From Polaribacter ponticola (GTDB lineage Bacteria > Bacteroidota > Bacteroidia > Flavobacteriales > Flavobacteriaceae): DNA of 64,000 nt. The position numbers were made by a program, and so were the translations under genes. Numbering within the stretch: the first letter of the stretch is position 1; each line of letters opens with the position of its first letter. This document shows, in pieces, positions 45,103 through 53,802 of this stretch. The stretch lies in NCBI RefSeq assembly GCF_026191475.2, contig NZ_JAOSLC020000002.1:582001-646000 (forward strand), in the 5' to 3' direction. The notes beneath the pieces were generated by a model. The model was not told the DNA's origin and did no database searches. It saw only the letters and a list, made by a program, of their open reading frames with translations.

Positions 45103-46608
45103 ATGTCAGATACTGCTATTAAAAATTCAGAAGACCAACAAATGTTTGGTCACCCAAAAGGATTATTTTATTTGTTTTTTGCTGAACTATGGGAACGATT
45201 TAGTTTCTATGGAATGAGAGCATTGTTAACGCTTTATATGATAGATCATATTTTTGAAGCTATTGTAGAAAGAGATACAGCTACTGCAGTTGTATATGCT
45301 TCTTATGGTTCTTTAGTATATGCATCTACAGTAATTGGTGGGCAAATTTCTGATAAAATTATGGGAATGAGATCCTCAATTTTTTTAGGAGGAATCTTGA
45401 TGGCTTTAGGTCATTTTGTTTTAGCAGTTGAAAATGATATTGCTTTCTTTTTAGCTCTAGCTTTTATTGTTGTTGGTAATGGATTTTTTAAACCAAACAT
45501 TTCAACTTTTGTTGGAGCCTTATATAAAGAAGGTGATGTAAGAAAAGATTCTGGTTTTACCATTTTTTATATGGGAATTAATATTGGTGGATTTGTTGCA
45601 CCACTTTTATGTGGATGGTTAGCTTTAAAATATGGATATCATTATGGTTTTGGTTTAGCAGGTATTGGGATGATGGCTGGTTTAATTTTCTTTTGGAGTG
45701 GTATTAAAAAGAATGTATTTGGAGATAAAGGAATGCCGCCAAGTAAAGAGATTTACGAAAAGAAAATTCTAGGAATTCCTCAAAAAACATTAATACCAAT
45801 TATATCTGTTTTATTTGTTCCTGTAATTGCATATTTACTTTCTTCTTGGAAAGCAAATTACGTAAGTGGTATTTTTAAATTTATAGGCTTTGCAGTTTTA
45901 GCCTATTTAGTCTACATCATGGTTAAACTAGACTCTGATGCTCGTAAAAAACTAATAATGGCAGTTTTAATTACTTTTTTTATGACGCTTTTCTGGGGTT
46001 TCCACGAATTATCAGGAAGTGTAATTACTTTATTTGCCTCTAGAAATGTTGCTTTAGATGGAATTATGACTGCAGCTCAAACAAATGCATTAAACTCTAT
46101 GTTTATCATCTTCTTAGCTATTCCAATATCTTTACTTTGGGGTTATTTAGCTAAAAAAGGATTAAATCCAAGAACTCCATATAAATTTGGTTTAGGATTA
46201 CTTTTAGCTGGTGTTTGTTTTTATATCCTTTCAATTAGTGGTGCAAGCGCAGATGAAAATGGAATGGTACCATTTGCATATTTATTAATTATGTACTTTA
46301 TTTTATCTATTGGAGAATTATTTATGTCTCCTGTAGGTTTATCAAAAATAACAGATTTATCACCCAAAAACATTGTAGCTTTTATGATGGGAGTTTGGTT
46401 TTTATCGTCTGCTTTTGCATTTCAAATTGTTGGTTTTATAGGCGAACAATTAGCAGTAGAAAGTACAGATAAAAATGTTGGTGGTTTAGAAACTTTAACA
46501 ATTTATACAGATGGTTTTCATTTAATTGCTATGTATGCACTTGGAGCTGGAGCTATAGTATTATTATTCTCTCCATTAATGAAAAAATTACTAGGAAACG
46601 TACACTAA
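45103..46608 (+). CDS. Proton-dependent oligopeptide transporter (POT/PTR) 1
   Basis: 501 residues, 12-14 helices. The POT family motif ExxERFSFYG is present as ELWERFSFYGMRALL (about 28-42). GFFKPNISTFVG (about 127-138) and FYMGINIGGFVAPLLCG (about 152-168) are PTR signatures. It imports di- and tripeptides with protons. It is co-transcribed with the DPP-IV-like gene and ends at a clear terminator (46621). The frame is intact. Confidence 0.93.
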   Translation: MSDTAIKNSEDQQMFGHPKGLFYLFFAELWERFSFYGMRALLTLYMIDHIFEAIVERDTATAVVYASYGSLVYASTVIGGQISDKIMGMRSSIFLGGILMALGHFVLAVENDIAFFLALAFIVVGNGFFKPNISTFVGALYKEGDVRKDSGFTIFYMGINIGGFVAPLLCGWLALKYGYHYGFGLAGIGMMAGLIFFWSGIKKNVFGDKGMPPSKEIYEKKILGIPQKTLIPIISVLFVPVIAYLLSSWKANYVSGIFKFIGFAVLAYLVYIMVKLDSDARKKLIMAVLITFFMTLFWGFHELSGSVITLFASRNVALDGIMTAAQTNALNSMFIIFLAIPISLLWGYLAKKGLNPRTPYKFGLGLLLAGVCFYILSISGASADENGMVPFAYLLIMYFILSIGELFMSPVGLSKITDLSPKNIVAFMMGVWFLSSAFAFQIVGFIGEQLAVESTDKNVGGLETLTIYTDGFHLIAMYALGAGAIVLLFSPLMKKLLGNVH

Positions 46609-46620
46609 AAAAATTAATCG

Positions 46621-46655
46621 AAACCTCATAAACTTAAATTTATGAGGTTTTTTGT
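46621..46655 (+). terminator. Terminator between the two POT genes
   Basis: AAACCTCATAAA and TTTATGAGGTTT pair exactly around six bases, followed by TTTG and T tracts. It separates the first POT gene from the second, so the latter may have its own promoter or be partly read through. Confidence 0.85.
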
Positions 46656-46673
46656 TTTTAAAAACTACTAAAA

Positions 46674-48218
46674 ATGAATGCAAATACATCTAAAGAATTT
46701 AGTTTATTAAATCACAAACCAGACTTATTTGTTTTATTCTTTACAGAAATGTGGGAACGTTTTTCTTATTATGGAATGCGTGCAATCTTTGTATTATTTT
46801 TAACCGCTTCATTTTCTGATGGCGGTTGGGAATGGACTAGAGAAAGAGCCTTAGGTCTTTTAGGTATCTACACAAGTTCGGTTTATTTAACGCCATTAAT
46901 AGGTGGTATTATTGCTGATAAATTATTAGGGTATCAAAAAGCAGTAGCTTTAGGTGCATTGGTTATGACTTTAGGACATGCAGCTATGTCTCTAGAAACA
47001 GAAACAACCTTATACATTGGTATTGGATTATTAATTATTGGTAATGGTTTATTTAAACCTAATGTAACTTCTATGGTTAGTGGTTTATATGATAAATATC
47101 CAGAACGAAAAGATGGGGCATTTACTATTTTTTATATGGGTGTAAATGCAGGTGGATTTCTAGGTGTTTTATTATGTGGATTTTTAGCAAACAACTTAAG
47201 CTATGCTTGGGGTTTTGGATTAGCTGGTATATTTATGTTTTTAGGAACATTACAATTCTGGTTTGGAAGAGATATTTTTGAAAATGTTGGTATTTCTCCA
47301 AGTAAAAAGGTAGACTTGTCAGATAATGTTGCAAAGATTGAAATTAAAGAAGATGAAGTATCTCAAAAAGTACAAAGAGATAGATATATAGTTGTAGGTC
47401 TTTTAGCATTTTTTACTGTATTCTTTTGGTGGGCTTTTGAGCAAGCAAGCGGTTCTATGAATATTTTTGCAAGAGATTATACACAAAGAACTTTAACTGG
47501 AGATTCTGCTATGATTTTTAAAATAGTAGATGTACTAGTTTCTACTGTACCACTATTGATAATCTCATGGGTTTTACTAAAATTATTTGGGCAAACTTTT
47601 AAAAAAATATCACTTTCTAACATTGTATTAGGAACTAGTTTTGTAAGTATCTGGGCTATTGTTATTTGGAAATTATCTGTAATTATACCGCAACAAAATG
47701 CCGAAATAGAAGCTTCTTGGTTTCTAATATTAAATTCTTTATTTATTATCTTCTTAGCTCCTTTGTTTTCTAAATGGTGGGAAAGTAAATTTAATCCTTC
47801 TGCGGCTGTAAAATTTGGTATTGGTATGATTCTTTTAGGAATCGGATTCGGTGCATTAGCTTACGGTTCTAGCGCTATACCACAAGGTGCAAAAACAGCT
47901 TCTGTTAGTTTAATTTGGTTGGTTTTAGCATACTTGTTTCATACGATGGGAGAATTATGTGTTTCTCCTGTTGGTTTATCCTACGTATCTAAATTAGTAC
48001 CACCTAAAAAAATAGGAATGATGTTTGGTATTTGGTATTTAGTAAATGCATTAGGTAATTATTTAGCTGCAAAAACAGGTAGTTATATAGATCTTATTGT
48101 AGAACAATATTCTATGTCTTTCTTCTTTTTAATATTTACATTAATTCCGGGTGTTGTAGGCTTGATCTTTTTAGTTTTAAACCCAATTATCAAAAAATTA
48201 ATGCATGGAATTAGATAA
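46674..48218 (+). CDS. Proton-dependent oligopeptide transporter (POT/PTR) 2
   Basis: 514 residues, paralogue of the preceding gene (MWERFSYYGMRAIF; GNGLFKPNVTSMVSGLY; FYMGVNAGGFLGVLLCG). The proton-coupling motif is retained, with Tyr in YYG as in classical POTs where the first copy has Phe. A longer central loop (about 200-235, rich in Lys and Glu) differs from paralogue 1, so peptide selectivity may differ. It lies about 65 bases after paralogue 1, beyond a terminator. The frame is intact. Confidence 0.93.
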   Translation: MNANTSKEFSLLNHKPDLFVLFFTEMWERFSYYGMRAIFVLFLTASFSDGGWEWTRERALGLLGIYTSSVYLTPLIGGIIADKLLGYQKAVALGALVMTLGHAAMSLETETTLYIGIGLLIIGNGLFKPNVTSMVSGLYDKYPERKDGAFTIFYMGVNAGGFLGVLLCGFLANNLSYAWGFGLAGIFMFLGTLQFWFGRDIFENVGISPSKKVDLSDNVAKIEIKEDEVSQKVQRDRYIVVGLLAFFTVFFWWAFEQASGSMNIFARDYTQRTLTGDSAMIFKIVDVLVSTVPLLIISWVLLKLFGQTFKKISLSNIVLGTSFVSIWAIVIWKLSVIIPQQNAEIEASWFLILNSLFIIFLAPLFSKWWESKFNPSAAVKFGIGMILLGIGFGALAYGSSAIPQGAKTASVSLIWLVLAYLFHTMGELCVSPVGLSYVSKLVPPKKIGMMFGIWYLVNALGNYLAAKTGSYIDLIVEQYSMSFFFLIFTLIPGVVGLIFLVLNPIIKKLMHGIR

Positions 48219-48231
48219 AGTCAATTTATTG

Positions 48232-48239
48232 TAAATTTG
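48232..48239 (+). promoter_or_regulatory. Bacteroidota -7 box of the thioredoxin-like gene
   Basis: TAAATTTG fits TAnnTTTG, 25 bases before the ATG at 48265. The next bases also resemble a sigma-54 site (see findings), but the position of the vegetative box gives the more sensible start. Confidence 0.5.
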
Positions 48240-48264
48240 GCACATCATTTGCGACTTATAAAAT

Positions 48265-48813
48265 ATGAAAAAAATAATTTTACTTTTAACAATTATAACT
48301 TTTAGCTTTAATACAAAAGCTCAAGAAAAAATAAATTGGATAACCTTAAATAAAGCTTTAGAACTTCAGAAAGAAAATCCTAAAAAAATTATGATGGATG
48401 TGTACACAAATTGGTGTGGTCCTTGTAAAAAGTTAGATGAACAAACTTTTCAGAATAAAGACGTTATCTCTTATGTAAATAAAAACTACTACGCTGTTAA
48501 ATTTAATGGTGAAGGAGATGAAGTAATAAATTACAAAGGATCTACTTTTAGCAATCCTAATTATGATAAAACTAAAGCTAATAAAAGAAATAGTTCTCAT
48601 GAATTTGCAGATTACATGCAAATAAGAGGCTATCCTACAATTGCTTTTTGGGATGAAGAAGGCAAACTGTTAGTTCCATTAACAGGCTTTTATAATCCTC
48701 AACAATTAGAGTTATACCTTAAAATGTTTTATAATGATAAGCATAAAGAGATAACTTCTCAAGAAAAATTTACTGCATATTCTAAAGCTTTTAAACCTCA
48801 GTTTAAAAATTAG
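48265..48813 (+). CDS. Secreted thioredoxin-family protein
   Basis: 182 residues. Signal peptide ending about TKAQ (residue 20), then a thioredoxin-like fold with YTNWCGPCKKLDEQTF (CGPC active site at about 50-53) and cis-Pro in RGYPTIAFWD. An insertion of about 30 residues after the active-site helix (GEGDEVINYKGSTF...) is common in Bacteroidota periplasmic thioredoxins. It likely reduces disulfides outside the cytoplasm. It overlaps the minus-strand comEC stop by 11 bases. The frame is intact. Confidence 0.88.
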   Translation: MKKIILLLTIITFSFNTKAQEKINWITLNKALELQKENPKKIMMDVYTNWCGPCKKLDEQTFQNKDVISYVNKNYYAVKFNGEGDEVINYKGSTFSNPNYDKTKANKRNSSHEFADYMQIRGYPTIAFWDEEGKLLVPLTGFYNPQQLELYLKMFYNDKHKEITSQEKFTAYSKAFKPQFKN

Positions 48814-50835
48814 AATTTCTACTTTTAAGTATAAAAGCTCCATTTCTACCCGTATAATGAAATGGAGTTTTTTGTTTTTTAGACGTAATTTCCCATCTAT
48901 TTATATAGCTTTTATAATTACTACCATCTGCAATTATTTGTTTTGGTTGTAATACTCTAATTAATCGTTCTAAATTTATTTTAGGTGAATATTGTAAAAC
49001 GACAATCGGATTTTTTAGCTGGTTCAATTTATAAACGCCAAGGCTATCTATTAACAAAATCGGAGTTTTATCAAACTTAAAAACAGCATTAATATTGGTT
49101 TCTATAATTTTGCTTACATTTTCTCCAATTTTATAAGAAGGTATTAAATTTAATTTTTGAAATGATAAACTATCTAAATTATGATACACATCTAACCTAC
49201 CTTCTCCTCTAATTCCTATAACAGACTTTCTACTTTTATGGAAAACAATAAATTCTTTTTTTGTTTTCTTTTGATAGTTTTCAAACACAAAAACACTTTG
49301 AACAAATAGAATTGATATTAAAAAATAAATTACTTTTTTAGGAGAAAAATAAATTAACATTCTTGTTAAGAAAACAATTGTCACATACAATGCAATCATC
49401 ATTAAAAAAGAAAGAGAAATCTCTTTTAATAAAAATTCTTCTTGATTAGAAATCCAACTTACAAAACTATTCATCTGTGAAATAACAAAACCATAAACAT
49501 TTGCTAAAAACTGAGGTAAAACACCTAGCAAAGACAAAGTAATTACCAAAATACCACCAATTAAAATAGCACTTAAACAAGGAATAATTATTAAATTAGA
49601 TAACAAAAACAAACTTGGAAACTGATGAAAATAATACAGTGTTAATGGTAGAATACCAATTTGAGCAGCCACAGAAACCGTAATTAACTCCCATATTTTT
49701 TTATCAATTAGAAAACTTGGTTTATATATTTCATACAATTTGGGTTGCACTCTAATAATACCAAAAACAGCCAAATAACTTAATTGAAAACCTACATCAA
49801 ATAAAAACATTGGTTTTACAATCAATAAAAAAAACAGGGATGTAATTAAAGAAAACTCAACTACATTTTTTCTCTGAAAAGACATACCAATTGCCAAAAA
49901 AGTAAACATAGTTACAGCTCTTACAACAGATGCAGAAAGACCTGCTACAAAAGCAAACATCCATAGAAATAAAATAATGAAAACTGTTTTTAAAAACTTA
50001 CCTTTTCTCAGCTTTTCTAAAGGTTTAAAAAGCCAAGATAAAATAAGTAATATAATACCTACATGCAAACCAGAAACTGCAAGTATATGTATTGCTCCTG
50101 CTCTAGAATAATCTGAAATTAGCCCTTTAGATATGTCTTGTCTTTGACCAAGTAATAGCGCTTTAATAACTGCTAATTCATCTGTTTCAAAGTGATATTT
50201 TTCTAACGAAACTTGAATTTTTTTCTAAACACAGAAAATAAGCCTGATAAAGAAGCTCCCTTATAAACTAACCTTATAATTTGTGAGTTTTCTAAAAATA
50301 ATTGTTGATGTACTCCTTTTTTAGCCAAATAGCTTTTATAATCGAATTGATGTGGATTTAAAGGCGTAATTAACTCTTTAAATATTGGTTTTACAAATAA
50401 GACCTCATCTGTTTTTAAAGACTTAAAAAAACTATCTTTTTTCACATTTAAAAGAACGATTCCTTTTGTTTTATTACTATCAATTTGTGTAATTTCAACT
50501 TCATATTTATCATAAAAATTACCAGATTTTAAAACACTATTAACTTTTATAATTGCCGTAGAATTATCTTTCAAATGATTTTGATAATACTCTTTATAAT
50601 TAATATCATTATTAAAATAAACAACAGTAACACCTACAAAAAAGAATAAAACAAAAGATAAAAATGTAATTATTTGCCTACGCTTAACAAAAAGTAAAAA
50701 CATAGAAATAAAAGCAAGTAAACCAAATAGTTTTAGAAAGCCAAATTGCCAAAACTGATAAAAAAATTGTGTAGAAATCCCTAAAATTAAGAGCACAACA
50801 AAGTGCAAGGGTAAATAGTTAAGTAACCTTTTCAT
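48803..50835 (-). CDS. comEC: ComEC/Rec2-type DNA-uptake channel protein (frameshifted here)
   Basis: About 677 residues after adding one base to the seven-T run at 50218-50224 (coding strand FRKKIQVSLEKYHFETDE). An N-terminal DUF4131 region with helices, the OB-like part (about 90-200), and then the competence domain with HILAVSGLHVGIILLIL and many helices. The C-terminal 160 residues hold only a short alpha/beta part (ending TGRNGAFILKSRN) and I see no metallo-beta-lactamase HxHxDH motif, so the usual nuclease-like domain is missing or decayed. ComEC carries single-stranded DNA across the inner membrane. It follows the NlpC/P60 lipoprotein gene. Confidence 0.87.
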
Positions 50836-50872
50836 AGCGAAATAAAGTTACAACTTTATTTTAAAAGAAAGG

Positions 50873-51352
50873 CTACAATACTTTTGTTGCTTTTACAAAA
50901 GCTTTTTTCCAATATTTTTGTGAGAGATTAGAAACAATAACTCCTTTAGATGTTGTAGCGTGTATAAATCGAATTTGCCCCTTAATTTTTGAAACAACCA
51001 AACCAACATGATTAATTCGTCTTCTACTTTTATTCGTTTGAAAAAACAACAAATCTCCTTTTTGAGCTTTACTTAAAGATATTTTTTTACCTCTTTTTGC
51101 CATATCTCTAGAAACTCTTGGCAACTTAAAACTCTCTTCACCAAAAGCAACATAAACTACACCAGAACAATCCATACCTCTTCTTGTTGTTCCATCAAAC
51201 TTGTATTTTACACCTTTATATTTTAAAGCATTTCTTACAACCTTATCTGCTTTAGAAGTTGTTTTTTTAGTTGAATTAGCAACAGCCCTAGAAGATGAAC
51301 ACGAACTTAAAATCAATGAAAAAAACACTCCAATAATCAATAATTTCTTCAT
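50873..51352 (-). CDS. NlpC/P60 cell-wall hydrolase lipoprotein
   Basis: 159 residues. Lipoprotein signal (LILSSCSSSR, Cys18), then a single NlpC/P60 domain with catalytic Cys in TRRGMDCSGVVYVAFG (about 65), His in RRINHVGLVVSK (about 115) and a third polar residue in FIHATTSKG (about 131). Such enzymes cut gamma-D-Glu-diaminopimelate bonds in peptidoglycan peptides. It lies between lpxB (four bases upstream) and comEC, all on one strand. The frame is intact. Confidence 0.93.
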   Translation of the reverse strand: MKKLLIIGVFFSLILSSCSSSRAVANSTKKTTSKADKVVRNALKYKGVKYKFDGTTRRGMDCSGVVYVAFGEESFKLPRVSRDMAKRGKKISLSKAQKGDLLFFQTNKSRRRINHVGLVVSKIKGQIRFIHATTSKGVIVSNLSQKYWKKAFVKATKVL

Positions 51353-51355
51353 CTC

Positions 51356-52468
51356 CTATAATTTCAAATTATTAGTAATTAGTTTTGCCGTTTTTTCAGA
51401 AGCACCTTTACCTCCTAATATTTTTTCTAACTCAAAATAATCAAGAAATAAATGTTCTCTATGATTTTCATCTAAAATTTTAGCAAGTTCTTTTTTAAGG
51501 TTTTCTTTCGTAAAATCGTTTTGTATTAACTCTGTAACAACCTCTCTATCCATTATTAAATTAACTAAAGAGATAAATTTTAGCGTAATTATTCTTTTAG
51601 CTATTTGGTAAGATATATTTCCTCCCTTATAACAAACAACTTGTGGTACTTTAAACAAAGCTGTTTCTAAAGTTGCAGTACCAGAAGCTACTAATGCTGC
51701 ATTTGAAATACTTAATAAATCATAAGTTTTATTGTTGATGAAACTTACTTTTTTTGACTTAATAATCTCTTTATAAAAAGAAAAATCCTGACTTGGAGCA
51801 CCTGCAATTACAAATTCGTAATCAGAAAAATCATCAACCAAAGATAACATTACAGACAACATCTTTGTAATCTCTTGTTTTCTACTTCCTGGTAATAAAG
51901 CAATTATTGGTTTATTACTTAATTTATGTTTTGTTCTAAATTGATGTTCATCTACTTGTTCTCTTCCAGCAATTCCATCAATTAAAGGATGCCCAACAAA
52001 AGTTACATCGTAATCGTATTTTTTGTAAAAGTCTTTTTCGAAAGGCAAAATAACAAACATGTTATCTACATCTCTTTTAATATCTTTTACTCTACCTGCT
52101 CTACTCGCCCAAACTTGTGGAGAAATATAATAATTAGTTTTAAAACCTTGTTGTTTTGCCCATTTAGCAACTCGTAAATTAAACCCAGAATTATCTATAA
52201 AAACAATTACATCTGGCTTAAATTTAGCAATGTCTTTTTTACAAGATTTTATATACCCTAAAGCAGTTCTTATATTTAATAAAACCTCTACAAACCCCAT
52301 AAAAGCTCGCTCTTTGTAATGGCTAACTAAATTACCGCCAACGCTTTGCATTAAATCTCCACCCCAAAAACGTATGTCTGCATTTGCATCTTCTTTATAC
52401 AAAGCTTTCATCAAGTTAGAACCATGTAAATCTCCTGAAGCTTCACCTGCAATTATGTAATATTTCAT
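51356..52468 (-). CDS. lpxB: Lipid-A-disaccharide synthase
   Basis: 370 residues, normal LpxB length. Start MKYYIIAGEASGDLHGSNLM is the canonical GEASGD opening; FWGGDLMQSVGG, YYISPQVWASRAGRVK and LLPGSRKQEITKMLS follow in order, then VASGTATLETAL. It condenses UDP-diacylglucosamine with lipid X to form lipid A disaccharide at the membrane. It sits between an envelope palindrome (52482) and the NlpC/P60 gene. The frame is intact. Confidence 0.97.
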   Translation of the reverse strand: MKYYIIAGEASGDLHGSNLMKALYKEDANADIRFWGGDLMQSVGGNLVSHYKERAFMGFVEVLLNIRTALGYIKSCKKDIAKFKPDVIVFIDNSGFNLRVAKWAKQQGFKTNYYISPQVWASRAGRVKDIKRDVDNMFVILPFEKDFYKKYDYDVTFVGHPLIDGIAGREQVDEHQFRTKHKLSNKPIIALLPGSRKQEITKMLSVMLSLVDDFSDYEFVIAGAPSQDFSFYKEIIKSKKVSFINNKTYDLLSISNAALVASGTATLETALFKVPQVVCYKGGNISYQIAKRIITLKFISLVNLIMDREVVTELIQNDFTKENLKKELAKILDENHREHLFLDYFELEKILGGKGASEKTAKLITNNLKL

Positions 52469-52481
52469 AAATGTATACTAT

Positions 52482-52537
52482 CTGGTCGAACGCAGTCGAT
52501 ACCTTATTAAAACCTCTCGACTGCGCTCGAAGAGACA
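52482..52537. repeat. Inverted repeat, family C (TCGAACGCAGTCGA type)
   Basis: CTGGTCGAACGCAGTCGATACC (left) and CTCTCGACTGCGCTCGAAGAG (right) are imperfect complements about ten bases apart, between lpxB and the small membrane protein gene, inside a same-strand gene train. From memory, GAGCGCAGTCGAGA-type elements recur in Flavobacteriaceae genomes. Confidence 0.8.
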
Positions 52538-52546
52538 TAATCTCTA

Positions 52547-52834
52547 TTAAATAAATTTTAAAATTAAAGTAGCTAAAGCAGTTAAAATTGTTGCTAATAA
52601 AACTCCTTTTGCTCTATGATCTTGTTTCTTTTTGATGAAAATAAAAAATACAAACAAATTAGGAATTGCCGCTAAAGACAATACTTTTCCATACAATTTT
52701 CCATCTGCAATAAATTCTAAAGTTTCATTAAAACTATATCTAGAAAAATACTCTAAATACAAGAAAATACCTGCTGCAGTTGCAAAGATTGAAATTAAAA
52801 CTCCTATTAAAATATCTTTTTTTATAGTTCCCAA
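52547..52834 (-). CDS. Small membrane protein between surE and lpxB
   Basis: 95 residues with three hydrophobic helices (about 9-27, 49-65, 74-92) and a basic loop (KKKQDHRAKG). Family not recognised; the same position between surE and lpxB is kept in related genomes, from memory. The start overlaps the surE stop by 13 bases, indicating coupled translation. No function can be assigned. The frame is intact. Confidence 0.75.
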   Translation of the reverse strand: MGTIKKDILIGVLISIFATAAGIFLYLEYFSRYSFNETLEFIADGKLYGKVLSLAAIPNLFVFFIFIKKKQDHRAKGVLLATILTALATLILKFI

Positions 52835-53592
52835 GAATTTAGTTTTTGAATCATATGATGTGCAGTTAAATCAAACTGAACAGGAACTATTGAAACATAA
52901 CCATTTTCTAAGGCATACACATCTGTATCTTGCCCTTTGTCTCTGTTAACAAATTCGCCAGAAAGCCAATAATATTCTTTTCCAAACGGACTTTTACGTT
53001 TGTCAAAATCTTCTTTCCAAACACCATTTGCTTGTCTACATATTTTAACTCCTTTTATTTCTTCAGTTTTTAAATTAGGAATATTAACGTTTAAAACGAT
53101 ACCTTCTGGTAAACCATTTAAAAGAGTATTTAATGTTATTTTCTTTACGAACTCTTCAGATGGCTTAAAATCTGCATGCCATTTAAAATCTAATAAAGAA
53201 AAACCAATTGCAGGAATCCCTTCTATACCAGCTTCTACAGCTGCACTCATTGTTCCCGAATAAATTACATTAATAGAAGAATTAGCACCATGGTTTATAC
53301 CAGAAACACACAAATCTGGTTTTTTATTTAAAATCTCGCTAATTGCCATTTTTACACAATCTGCAGGTGTACCAGAACAGGTATATTCTAATTGTGGTCC
53401 ATCATCAATAGTAATAGGATTACATGTTAAAACATTATCAACAGTAATTGCATGTCCCATTCCGCTTTGTGGACTATCTGGAGCCACTACTACAACTTCT
53501 CCAATTTTATTCATGATTTTTATAAGCGCCCTTATTCCAGGAGCAGTAATACCATCATCATTTGTTATTAAAATTAAAGGTTTTTCTTGCAT
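52822..53592 (-). CDS. surE: 5'/3'-nucleotidase SurE
   Basis: 256 residues. The metal site is formed by ITNDDGITAPG (Asp12, Asp13 of the family's NDD), SGMGHAIT (Ser43-type ligand) and SGINHGANSS (Asn). Family hallmarks YSGTMSAAVEA and the dimer-swapped C-terminal tail are present. SurE is a nucleotide and polyphosphate phosphatase linked to stationary-phase survival. Promoter box at 53610. It heads the surE-lpxB-comEC train. The frame is intact. Confidence 0.96.
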   Translation of the reverse strand: MQEKPLILITNDDGITAPGIRALIKIMNKIGEVVVVAPDSPQSGMGHAITVDNVLTCNPITIDDGPQLEYTCSGTPADCVKMAISEILNKKPDLCVSGINHGANSSINVIYSGTMSAAVEAGIEGIPAIGFSLLDFKWHADFKPSEEFVKKITLNTLLNGLPEGIVLNVNIPNLKTEEIKGVKICRQANGVWKEDFDKRKSPFGKEYYWLSGEFVNRDKGQDTDVYALENGYVSIVPVQFDLTAHHMIQKLNSWEL

Positions 53593-53609
53593 GTTTGTAG
53601 TTTTAATTA

Positions 53610-53617
53610 CAAATGTA
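53610..53617 (-). promoter_or_regulatory. Bacteroidota -7 box of surE
   Basis: CAAATGTA (TACATTTG on the coding strand) fits TAnnTTTG, 18 bases upstream of the ATG at 53592. Confidence 0.55.
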
Positions 53618-53802
53618 ATTTATTTTAAACAATTTTCTTTTTAACATTTTGTAAAGAATTAAAGAGTTCCTTTTTATGTAACATTGTAATACTTGAGGTT
53701 TCTTACCTAAAATATAAAAAGCAATATAAAAACTTGGCATTATTTTAGTAGTTTAGCAAGAAGAAAAAGTAATTAAAGTATACAAATAACGACAGAAGAT
53801 TT

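Noticed and set aside
53725..53742. Sigma-54-like site (TGGCATTATTTTAGT) ahead of prc
   Set aside because: The -12 element lacks the TTGC core, so the match is too weak in A/T-rich DNA.
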